A stretch of 8,437 nucleotides of DNA from Thiotrichaceae bacterium (GTDB taxonomy: Bacteria > Pseudomonadota > Gammaproteobacteria > Thiotrichales > Thiotrichaceae): positions 1 to 8,437 of the forward strand of contig JANTHA010000083.1 of assembly GCA_024762625.1 (NCBI GenBank). The letters are read 5' to 3'. The notes beneath the pieces were generated by a model. That model had not been told where the DNA came from. It did not search any database and saw only the letters and a list, made by a program, of their open reading frames with translations. Below are positions 1-6,702 of this stretch, one piece after another. The position numbers were made by a program, and so were the translations under genes. Positions within the stretch are counted from its first letter, which is position 1, and the number at the start of each line of letters is the position of its first letter.

Positions 1-786
1 GCCCGCGCGTACGCCATCGTCGAGTCCGGCGCGTAATATGGCGCTCAACTCCTTGCGCGACCCTCTGAAAAAGGCGTCCTGCTGCGCTTTGGAAACCGGG
101 TACTCGCGACCGAATTTTTTCAGCAGCATCAAATGCTTCATCACCATGGAAGCCGCTGCATTCGAACTCGGCGAAAGCATCCAGTCCAGATAAGTCCACA
201 GGCTGGCGGTATCGCCAATATGCAAACGGCGTTTCTGGATGCGCTTTTGCTCTGGCCGCCAGAAAGGCACCGAATGCGAGTCATGGATAATAAAGCCATC
301 CGCAGTCACCTGCGCGGTTCTTAATACTCGCTCGCGCGCTGCAATATCATCTGGATAAATCTCTTTCAGCGCGTTGAATACCCCCATCGCAACCGCCAGT
401 TTTCCCACACTGCCCGGATTGAAATGACGCGTCGCATTGTGTTCTGCATAAACAGGATGATTCGGATCAGTCAAATCCAGTACGGCGATTCCGTAGGATG
501 ACGAGCGTAACAACTTTCTGATTTCAGCCGTGAATTTCTGGTCAACAGGCGGTATCTGCAAGCCTCTGGCGTTCAATAATCGCGGCGTCACCTGATCCAT
601 ATTCAACAATGCGCCAGATGGCAGTTTTCGCGAACGCGCCTTGCCCAACTGTCCCAAGCGATATCCTTCCAGTCGCTGGATGCCCGTATATTTAGCGCCA
701 TCCAGAGGATAGGCCTGGACAAGCTGAATCGAAATAACAGCAACAAACGCCGCAATCATTGTCTTAAGCATAATGTTTATTTTCAT
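1..786 (-). CDS. exported SxxK serine hydrolase (beta-lactamase/transpeptidase fold), 3' end outside the window
   Basis: The reading frame starts with ATG at 786 and stays open to base 1, giving 262 codons; the C-terminus lies beyond the left edge. Residues 1-25 form a signal peptide (Lys-containing start, hydrophobic core, cleavage after LVQA), so the product should be periplasmic. The sequence FNPGSVGK holds an SxxK motif with nucleophile Ser126 and Lys129, and SPSSN gives the SxN motif at Ser207-Asn209, at a spacing normal for class A beta-lactamase-like proteins. The third motif (KTG/KSG type) would lie outside the window. The start overlaps the stop of the dikinase-like gene as ATGA, and a GAGG lies 10 bases upstream, so the two are probably co-translated. 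The family includes beta-lactamases, peptidoglycan transpeptidases and esterases. The long segment before SxxK and the pairing with a dikinase argue against a plain resistance enzyme, but the substrate cannot be read from sequence. Confidence 0.85.
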   Translation of the reverse strand, partial: MKINIMLKTMIAAFVAVISIQLVQAYPLDGAKYTGIQRLEGYRLGQLGKARSRKLPSGALLNMDQVTPRLLNARGLQIPPVDQKFTAEIRKLLRSSSYGIAVLDLTDPNHPVYAEHNATRHFNPGSVGKLAVAMGVFNALKEIYPDDIAARERVLRTAQVTADGFIIHDSHSVPFWRPEQKRIQKRRLHIGDTASLWTYLDWMLSPSSNAAASMVMKHLMLLKKFGREYPVSKAQQDAFFRGSRKELSAILRAGLDDGVRAG

Positions 787-3700
787 GAGCTGGGAGCCTC
801 ATTCATGTCAACAGAAATATCCGTACTCTTGTTCAGCGCCTGATCCAGCAGGTTCAGATAGTGGTTTTTTTTCACCCGCCTGTTTTGCAAAAAAGGACGC
901 ACCTGAAACAACACCAGTTTGCCATTTTTAAAACCAAACTCGACATCGGCCGCCGTCTTTTCTCCGTTTTCGCCAAACTGGGGAAATTTTTGATCCAGTT
1001 GCCCGGCAAATTCAATCAGCTGTTTTATTTCGGCATCATTCAGCACCCGACCATCAGGCGTTAACTGCTTTTTTATTAAACCGCCTTTGCGGTCGAGCAC
1101 TCTTTTTTCTGATGCAGTCGCATCGGCCAGCAAACGAATCGTTCCCGTCTCAGGGTCAATGGAAAGCTCTTCCGCAGACTGCCCCTGCACTGCGCCGCCA
1201 ATGCCATGATTAACCGCAATGGTCAGCATTCCCTGTTTTCCTGTTTCAGTATCCAGAGTCAGCATCACGCCCGATTTATCCACCGGCACGCTTTTTAACA
1301 ATAATACCGATGGATAAACATGTTCAGGATGACTCATACGCTGCTGCCGCCAGGCAAATGCGCGCGCTGTAAAAGGCGAAGCCCAGACCTGCTGTATCGC
1401 CTTGACAATATTCTTGAAGCCCTTGACGTTGGGAACCGTGAGATTCAGACCCGCCCCGGTAAACCCCGGCAGATCCTCGACATTGGTGTCGCTGCGCACA
1501 AACACCGCATAGGAGCCATCCTTGCCGAAAACCTCGTCAAGGCGCTTCGCCAGTTGTTTCCTGAATTGGCGGCCAGGACTGGTTTTGAGTATCCAGCTAC
1601 GCAGCCGATCCTGTAGCTTTCGCGCCGCCTCCTGTCTTTCTGATGCGGGGAGCTGACGAATTCGCTGATATTCTTGCTGCATCCATTCAAACACCGTTTG
1701 CCCTGCTTTGCCGCCATCGTCTGAGTCCTTGTGCGCTGCGGTTTCACTTGCTGCGATGCGATAGGGCTGGTTCAAATACTCGCGAAACACCCCAAACGGG
1801 ATCACCAGACCAGAGGTTACCGCTTCAGGAAAATGATATTTCAGCTCGCCCAGGTTTGCTGCTTTAGGCCCGGCTATGCGGCCAGCGTCGGTAGCGCGTA
1901 AATCCGCTAGTGAAAGCAGCCTGCGTTCTTTAAGATTCAGTTTCTCCAGATCCGGTTTAATCGTTTCATCTGCTGCAATATCGCCGGATTGTGGCGTGAT
2001 CTGGCGACTGAAATATTGATGCCATTTATCGCTATCGGCTTCCAGTTGCACCACGCCGCCGGGGCTGACCGCGAGTACCACCATCTTGTCTTTTTGCGGT
2101 TCAAGTACATTCTGTAAATTGTTGGATATCACCACATTCGGAATACCCAGATTGCCCGCCAGCAGCTGCACATGAGATAGCGCATTACCCTCTCCCTTGG
2201 TCAGAATACCCGCCACAGGCGTCAGTTCAGCGGTTGTTTCAGGCAGTAAAACTATGCTGTGTTTATCCAATTTTGCGTGAACCAGCCGATCCGGCTGATC
2301 GGCGAAACGCAACACGCCGCGCGCCATGCCGGGATTCAGCGAGCGCAAACCAGCGCCAATGCTTTTACCAAACAGTTCATGCTGCACGCCTGACAACTTG
2401 TTTGCATCCCTGGAAAGCTGATCCAGAATCAAGCCATAGGCCAGCAACGGACTGCTTCGGAGACGATCCGGTATAAACTGATGCGTGCGCGGCTCAATCC
2501 GCGAAAACCTGTTTTCGGCCGTCGCAAAATGAAATTTAAGCCAGTGACTGGCCCAGCCCGGCGCGCGGTTCAGATAACGCAACTCCTTGCGGTATTCGCC
2601 CAGCGCAATATTGGGCTTTTGCAATTGAGTCATGCTGTGATGAAACGCCTTCCATTCCCGCTGCGAAATCAGACCGCTTCCATAGGTCGCCTCACCCAGC
2701 GCTTTGAGCCATTTGAGATTCCGGGTTCTGCTTGCGTGTTTTGAACGACGCGCCAGTTTATTGGCCGTCTTGAAAACCTCCTGTTCCAGCCTGTTGCTTA
2801 AATCAAGCGCCATCAGGCGAGTATAGCTGGTGCGAAAGCGCGCATAGGATTCGCGTAATTCACTGAGTAAAGCGGCGCTCTGGAGCAGACGGGCTTCATC
2901 ATTTTTTTCAGCGTTTAATGAGACAACCGCTTTATTCAGTTTTGTTTTCAAGTCGCCTGCGCCCAGCGTTCTGGCGAAACGTTTAATCTCCCGGCTAATA
3001 TCGGGGGCTGCGTAGACCCTGTCAATTTGACGCGACAGTTTTTGATATTCTTTTTTTAAAGACGCCTTGCCTTTTTCATTAGCATAAACGCGCACCCGTC
3101 GGGCGTCCGACTTATCCGGCAAATTATGAATCTTGGTGCGAATAGGCAAAAAGGCGGGATCGCGCGCTGCAATTTTAGTGGTGAGATTGCGCACACTGGC
3201 GACGCTGGCTGATTTGCGTTGCCTGGGAAACAGGCGATAGGCTTCACGCATCAGCAGATAGTCCTGGTTATTCTTGCTGGTGTTAACTCCAAGCTTGTAA
3301 GACAGGTCAGCCAGGAATTTTTTTGCGCCTCGCGCCTCATCCTCGACCTGCAAAGCGCCGCGATAAAAACGCGCCTTGCGAAAAATCCAGCCATCATCAA
3401 AACCGATCAAAAAACGTTCCAGCAATATCTGCCCGAGAGCTTCGCGCCATTGACGCGAACGCAACAGGCGTTTGCCATCCTTGCCTGCAAACACATTATC
3501 CGCAAACACGGTGGCGATGCGGTATCCCACAGCCCGAATCTGCCGGGTTCTGGCGCTCCAGTGTCCATGTTGAACCCCCTGGTCGCGGGCGCTGCAAGTG
3601 TAATCCCTGGCTGGCAACACTGTTCCGTTTTTACAAAACCAGCGGATGCCGTCAAAAGGACCTCTGGGCGCAGACTTCATCTGCTGAATCCAGTCTTTGT

Positions 3701-3800
3701 AGCGCGCCGCAGACTTGTTTTCAGCAAACGCCTGACCCGCAAACCCACAGCAAAACAGCGTTAAAAAAATGGCCGTGAGAGCAGGTATTCTTTTATTCAT
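783..3800 (-). CDS. exported PEP synthase/water dikinase-like protein, phosphohistidine domain before the ATP-grasp domain
   Basis: Protein of 1005 residues. ATG at 3800 is chosen because GGAG lies 7 bases upstream; an in-frame TTG at 3824 and ATG at 3806 are worse placed. The N-terminus is a signal peptide (KR, hydrophobic core, cleavage near AFA/EN). Residues about 30-500 are helical, charged and unrecognised, with the only two cysteines of the mature protein at Cys56 and Cys69. Residues about 515-590 are a swivelling phosphohistidine domain: GNALSHVQLLAGNLGIPNVV, with His543 at the phosphorylated position. Residues about 642-972 are a PPDK_N ATP-grasp domain: GPKAANLGEL (Lys646), VRSDTNVEDLPGFTGAG (Arg769), SGVMLTLDTETG, and a closing DVEFGFKNGKLVLFQVRP. 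The core motifs look intact. In PEP synthase and PPDK the ATP domain comes first and a PEP-binding TIM barrel last; here the order is swapped and the barrel is absent, as in plant glucan water dikinases. A phosphotransfer role is inferred; the acceptor and the ATP source outside the cytoplasm are unknown. Confidence 0.85.
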   Translation of the reverse strand: MNKRIPALTAIFLTLFCCGFAGQAFAENKSAARYKDWIQQMKSAPRGPFDGIRWFCKNGTVLPARDYTCSARDQGVQHGHWSARTRQIRAVGYRIATVFADNVFAGKDGKRLLRSRQWREALGQILLERFLIGFDDGWIFRKARFYRGALQVEDEARGAKKFLADLSYKLGVNTSKNNQDYLLMREAYRLFPRQRKSASVASVRNLTTKIAARDPAFLPIRTKIHNLPDKSDARRVRVYANEKGKASLKKEYQKLSRQIDRVYAAPDISREIKRFARTLGAGDLKTKLNKAVVSLNAEKNDEARLLQSAALLSELRESYARFRTSYTRLMALDLSNRLEQEVFKTANKLARRSKHASRTRNLKWLKALGEATYGSGLISQREWKAFHHSMTQLQKPNIALGEYRKELRYLNRAPGWASHWLKFHFATAENRFSRIEPRTHQFIPDRLRSSPLLAYGLILDQLSRDANKLSGVQHELFGKSIGAGLRSLNPGMARGVLRFADQPDRLVHAKLDKHSIVLLPETTAELTPVAGILTKGEGNALSHVQLLAGNLGIPNVVISNNLQNVLEPQKDKMVVLAVSPGGVVQLEADSDKWHQYFSRQITPQSGDIAADETIKPDLEKLNLKERRLLSLADLRATDAGRIAGPKAANLGELKYHFPEAVTSGLVIPFGVFREYLNQPYRIAASETAAHKDSDDGGKAGQTVFEWMQQEYQRIRQLPASERQEAARKLQDRLRSWILKTSPGRQFRKQLAKRLDEVFGKDGSYAVFVRSDTNVEDLPGFTGAGLNLTVPNVKGFKNIVKAIQQVWASPFTARAFAWRQQRMSHPEHVYPSVLLLKSVPVDKSGVMLTLDTETGKQGMLTIAVNHGIGGAVQGQSAEELSIDPETGTIRLLADATASEKRVLDRKGGLIKKQLTPDGRVLNDAEIKQLIEFAGQLDQKFPQFGENGEKTAADVEFGFKNGKLVLFQVRPFLQNRRVKKNHYLNLLDQALNKSTDISVDMNEAPSS

Positions 3801-3807
3801 TATCATG

Positions 3808-3811
3808 CTCC
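3808..3811 (-). promoter_or_regulatory. ribosome-binding site of the dikinase-like gene
   Basis: On the minus strand GGAG stands 7 bases before ATG at 3800, an ideal distance. It is only 1 base from the in-frame ATG at 3806 and lies downstream of the TTG at 3824, so it selects 3800 as the start and places the signal peptide at the very N-terminus. Confidence 0.7.
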
Positions 3812-3863
3812 AAGCATAGCGCAATAGACAGCAAAGCGCTTCAAAAGCTGAACGCTTCCGTGA

Positions 3864-3882
3864 ATGATTTGACCCAAATCAT
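3864..3882. promoter_or_regulatory. 19-bp perfect palindrome, candidate operator, overlapping an FNR-like site
   Basis: ATGATTTG and CAAATCAT are exact inverted repeats separated by ACC. The site lies between the divergent dikinase-like and octahaem cytochrome genes, 64 bases from one start and 99 to 162 bases from the two possible starts of the other. Bases 3869-3882, TTGACCCAAATCAT, also match the FNR/Anr consensus TTGAT-N4-ATCAA at 8 of 10 positions, though that match is centred 2.5 bases to the right of the exact palindrome. FNR control would suit an anaerobic reductase. The regulator is inferred, not known. Confidence 0.5.
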
Positions 3883-3911
3883 GACTTAAAAACCCCATTC
3901 ATTCAGCCAAA

Positions 3912-3939
3912 AATATGCCCTATGTCATGAAAAAGGCAA
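3912..3939 (-). promoter_or_regulatory. possible sigma70-type promoter for the dikinase-like gene
   Basis: On the minus strand TTGCCT (3934-3939) and CATATT (3912-3917) are separated by 16 bases, each matching 4 of 6 consensus positions. Transcription would start near 3905, upstream of the 19-bp palindrome, so a protein bound there could block elongation. This is a weak match in AT-rich DNA. Confidence 0.25.
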
Positions 3940-3964
3940 CTAGTCTTATTTTCTTATTCATGAC

Positions 3965-3976
3965 TAATCTAGATTA
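3965..3976. repeat. 12-bp perfect palindrome TAATCTAGATTA
   Basis: The palindrome ends 4 bases before ATG 3981 and 67 bases before GTG 4044. It may be an operator near the octahaem cytochrome promoter or chance in AT-rich DNA. It also occupies the place where a ribosome-binding site for ATG 3981 would be expected, and none is seen. Confidence 0.3.
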
Positions 3977-4031
3977 ATGAATGTCAAAAATCGAAAAAAT
4001 AGAATCGCAAGCAATCATAGCTAACGGATTC

Positions 4032-4036
4032 GAGGG
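4032..4036 (+). promoter_or_regulatory. ribosome-binding site selecting the GTG start of the octahaem cytochrome
   Basis: GAGGG ends 7 bases before GTG at 4044. The in-frame ATG at 3981 has no Shine-Dalgarno-like sequence, and starting there would add 21 residues in front of a normal signal peptide. Confidence 0.6.
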
Positions 4037-4043
4037 CGACCTT

Positions 4044-5774
4044 GTGATTAGATTATCAAGCAGAGCAAAATGGGGCTGGGCATGGCTTTATTGCCTAGGT
4101 ATTTTATTTTTCAGTCCATTGCAGCTACACGCTGAAAATCCGGCGGCGACATCCGAAAAAACTGGGATACCCGCCAATAAGATAGAATCGGGCATCAATG
4201 AATACGATATGACGGCCAAACCGCGCCCGGTTGACAAATCCGTAACCAGCCTTAGCCCCAAAAAAGAAAACAAATCAACCACAGACCATTCCAAACTGGA
4301 AGAATTGCAAGGGCCGTTTTCAAGTGGTCCGGAAGTCACCCGCGCCTGCCTGAAATGCCATAACAAGGCTGGTCATCAGTTTGTCAAAAATAAACACTGG
4401 ACCTGGAAATACCATAGCAAAAGCGGGCAGGATCTGGGTAAAAGCGTACTGGTCAACAACTTCTGCACCAATGCGGCGGGCAATGAAGGCATGTGCGCCC
4501 AGTGTCATGCAGGCTATGGCTTGACAGATTCACGCACCTACGACTTCAGCAATGAAGAAAATATCGACTGCCTGGTATGCCACGATTCCACCGGAAAATA
4601 TTATAAATTACCGCCCAGCAGGGGGAATAAGGCCTGCGCGGTGATGTTTGAAGGAAAAGACCCAATCGACTGGACTAGAACCGCACAAAACGTCACTCTA
4701 CCGGGACGCAACAACTGTGGCGCCTGTCATTTCTACGGCGGCGGCGGAGACAACGTAAAACATGGCGATTTATCATCCGCACTGTTCAAACCCAGCAAGG
4801 AAATCGATGTCCATATGGGAACCGATGGCGGCAATTTCTCCTGTGTGATTTGCCACGTTGGCGAAGGCCACGAATGGGCCGGCAGCCGATATGAACCCAT
4901 TGCCAAGGATACCCAGGGTAAAAGCAAACCCGGCATGCCGCGCCAGACATCAACCTGTGAAAGTTGCCACGGCCAGCAGCCCCACCCCGCCTCGCTCATG
5001 GGAATAAAACTGAATGACCATACTGATCGCGTCGCCTGTCAAAGCTGCCATATCCCCGCCTACGCAACCGGCGGCGTCGCCACCAAAACACACTGGGACT
5101 GGCGTACGGCAGGCAAGCTCAAAAACGGCGAAGGTTACCGTGAAGAAGGCTATATTCAGGGAAATGGCGAGCCGCGCCATACCTATAAATCGATCAAGGG
5201 TAATTTCAAATATGCCGAAAATGTTATACCCAGATACATCTGGTTCAACGGCAAGGAAAAATACCTCACGGTGCACGACAAATTCGACCCATCCAGACCC
5301 GTGGAAATCAATCATCTCGAAGGCGGCCCGGATGATCCTGACTCGCGCATCTGGCCATTCAAGCGCATGGAAACCATACAGCCGTATGACAAAGGCAACA
5401 ACACGCTGGTTTATATGCATCTGTGGGGGGACGACAAGGACGCATTCTGGGGAAATTATGACTATGCGCGCGCCATTAAACATGGCATGGAAGATTTTAA
5501 ACTGCCCTACAGCGGCGAGTATGATTTTGTCAAAACCTACTCCTACTGGCCGATTACCCATATGGTGACGCCCAAGGAAAAAGCGCTCGCATGCAAGGAA
5601 TGCCACGCCAGAAAAGGCCGCCTTGAAGGTCTTGGCGGTTTCTACATGCCAGGGCGCGACCATAATAAATGGGTTGATATGATCGGCATACTGGCGGTGC
5701 TGGGTACCTTACTGGGCGTACTGGGCCATGGCGCATTACGGATAATTCTCGCCAGGCGGAGGAAAACAAAATGA
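4044..5774 (+). CDS. membrane-anchored octahaem cytochrome c, octahaem tetrathionate reductase (OTR) family
   Basis: From the GTG start the protein has 576 residues; starting at ATG 3981 would add 21. The N-terminus is a signal peptide (RLSSRAK, hydrophobic core, cleavage after QLHA), followed by a Lys/Ser/Thr-rich linker to about residue 95. Eight CxxCH haem sites lie at 102, 151, 176, 225, 267, 305, 332 and 517: CLKCH, CAQCH, CLVCH, CGACH, CVICH, CESCH, CQSCH, CKECH. Family signatures are CLVCHDSTGKYYK, CGACHFYGGGG, VKHGDL and DVHMG. In Shewanella OTR the active haem carries a lysine ligand; the lysines of TGKYYK (185, 188) are candidates by inference. Two extra cysteines, 141 and 198, are not in haem motifs. 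Residues about 545-567 form a C-terminal membrane helix followed by ARRRKTK, so the haem domain is tethered on the periplasmic face. OTR reduces tetrathionate, nitrite and hydroxylamine in vitro; the substrate here is open. It is translationally coupled to the b-type cytochrome gene. Confidence 0.93.
   Translation: MIRLSSRAKWGWAWLYCLGILFFSPLQLHAENPAATSEKTGIPANKIESGINEYDMTAKPRPVDKSVTSLSPKKENKSTTDHSKLEELQGPFSSGPEVTRACLKCHNKAGHQFVKNKHWTWKYHSKSGQDLGKSVLVNNFCTNAAGNEGMCAQCHAGYGLTDSRTYDFSNEENIDCLVCHDSTGKYYKLPPSRGNKACAVMFEGKDPIDWTRTAQNVTLPGRNNCGACHFYGGGGDNVKHGDLSSALFKPSKEIDVHMGTDGGNFSCVICHVGEGHEWAGSRYEPIAKDTQGKSKPGMPRQTSTCESCHGQQPHPASLMGIKLNDHTDRVACQSCHIPAYATGGVATKTHWDWRTAGKLKNGEGYREEGYIQGNGEPRHTYKSIKGNFKYAENVIPRYIWFNGKEKYLTVHDKFDPSRPVEINHLEGGPDDPDSRIWPFKRMETIQPYDKGNNTLVYMHLWGDDKDAFWGNYDYARAIKHGMEDFKLPYSGEYDFVKTYSYWPITHMVTPKEKALACKECHARKGRLEGLGGFYMPGRDHNKWVDMIGILAVLGTLLGVLGHGALRIILARRRKTK
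5758..5762 (+). promoter_or_regulatory. ribosome-binding site of the cytochrome b561-type gene
   Basis: GGAGG lies inside the last codons of the octahaem gene, 8 bases before ATG 5771. A strong site together with the ATGA overlap supports matched production of the two subunits. Confidence 0.7.
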
Positions 5775-6484
5775 ATACAACAACAGCCAAAAACGCGACC
5801 AATGACTCGACAACAACAAGAACCGCCGGTCTACACAAAGTCAAAGTCTTTTCCCGTTTCGAACGCTTCTGGCACTGGACACAGGCGACGCTGATTTTCA
5901 TCCTGCTGTTTTCCGGCGCAGGCATCCATGGTTTTCATCAGTTAATGGATTTTGAAGGCATGGTCTGGATGCATGTGATTGCGGCGCTCTCCCTCATCGT
6001 GCTCTGGGTGTTTGCGATATTCTGGCACCTGACCACCGGCAACTGGCGGCATTACCTGCCAACCACCAATGGGCTGTTCAAGGTGGCGCGTTACTACGCC
6101 TATGGTATTTTCAAAGGCGAGGAACACCCCTATCGCAAACGCTTCTGGCACAAGCACAACCCCTTGCAGGCGCTTTCCTATCTGGGACTCAAGCTGTTTC
6201 TGTTTCCACTGATCTGGATTTCAGGTTTCGCCTACCTGCTCTACGGCTTCTGGGGACAGGGCGCGCTCACCGCCGGATCGCTGGAATGGGTAGCGGTCAT
6301 CCATACGGCTGTCGCATTCGCCATCGCCGCATTCATTATCATCCATGTGTATCTGCTTACCACCGGGCATTCCACCATTGAGCACATCAAGCCCATGATC
6401 AACGGTTATGATGAAGTTGAGCTGAGCGACGCCGAACTGGCCTACCTGAAGCAGGATGAGCCTGGGCGAGTTCTGGACAGCTAA
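5771..6484 (+). CDS. cytochrome b561-type di-haem membrane subunit, probable quinol-oxidising partner of the octahaem cytochrome
   Basis: Protein of 237 residues with four predicted membrane helices at about 33-55, 66-87, 138-160 and 172-197. Histidines in helix 1 (FWHW, His35), helix 2 (WMHVIA, His68) and helix 4 (VIHTA and IIHVY, His178 and His192) are placed as haem b ligands in the prokaryotic cytochrome b561 / hydrogenase-formate dehydrogenase b-subunit family. The first 20 residues are Thr/Asn-rich and cytoplasmic by inference. ATG is chosen because it overlaps the preceding TGA as ATGA with GGAGG 8 bases upstream. Such proteins pass electrons between the quinone pool and a periplasmic redox partner. 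Here the partner is evidently the upstream octahaem cytochrome, whose C-terminal helix would sit beside it. The direction of flow, quinol to octahaem, is inferred from the reductase family. The gene is the last of this two-gene unit. Confidence 0.92.
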   Translation: MNTTTAKNATNDSTTTRTAGLHKVKVFSRFERFWHWTQATLIFILLFSGAGIHGFHQLMDFEGMVWMHVIAALSLIVLWVFAIFWHLTTGNWRHYLPTTNGLFKVARYYAYGIFKGEEHPYRKRFWHKHNPLQALSYLGLKLFLFPLIWISGFAYLLYGFWGQGALTAGSLEWVAVIHTAVAFAIAAFIIIHVYLLTTGHSTIEHIKPMINGYDEVELSDAELAYLKQDEPGRVLDS

Positions 6485-6702
6485 ACGTTCTCAACTCACC
6501 TGTTGGCGATTTGCCTTGTCGTTTGGGGTGGCTTATGTTCTGTCATTTGCAATCGTTCAGTATTGCCGCTTCTCCACCAGAGCACAGATTCCACATTTCT
6601 TTTTTGCTTATACGTTTATTCGCAAAGGGCAATCTGCGCTTTTTCGAATTATATCGAGTTAAACCAAATCTACTCTATATCAACCCTAAATCAGCTCTGC
6701 AT
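6485..6702. other. convergent intergenic region without a supported gene
   Basis: This stretch separates the stop of the plus-strand b-type cytochrome gene from the stop of the minus-strand three-gene operon. Short open frames occur on the plus strand, but they lack ribosome-binding sites and family-like sequence. Base composition is more AT-rich toward the right end. Only a weak terminator-like hairpin was found. Confidence 0.6.
6624..6644 (+). terminator. weak candidate rho-independent terminator after the cytochrome pair
   Basis: AAAGGGC (6624-6630) can pair with GCGCTTT (6636-6642) with one G-G mismatch around a 5-base loop, and the 3' arm runs into five T (6640-6644). It lies 140 bases after the b-type cytochrome stop in a convergent region. 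The short, imperfect stem keeps confidence low. Confidence 0.25.

Noticed and set aside
1..786. Beta-lactamase resistance gene
   Set aside because: SxxK and SxN motifs alone are shared with transpeptidases and esterases; the long N-terminal segment and coupling to the dikinase-like gene do not suggest drug resistance, and the third motif is outside the window.
3219..3764. Open frame of 181 codons on the plus strand
   Set aside because: It lies wholly antisense to the dikinase-like gene, has no family-like sequence or ribosome-binding site, and is explained as a shadow of that gene's codon use.
783..3800. Ordinary phosphoenolpyruvate synthase (ppsA)
   Set aside because: The signal peptide, the reversed domain order and the missing PEP-binding TIM barrel do not fit the gluconeogenic enzyme.
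4950..5663. Open frame of 237 codons on the minus strand
   Set aside because: Antisense to the clearly real octahaem cytochrome gene with its eight CxxCH motifs; the translation is not recognisable.
6643..6659. TCGA-N6-TCGA near 6650 as an operator
   Set aside because: Only 4-bp arms in AT-rich DNA between two converging genes, where no promoter is needed; likely chance.
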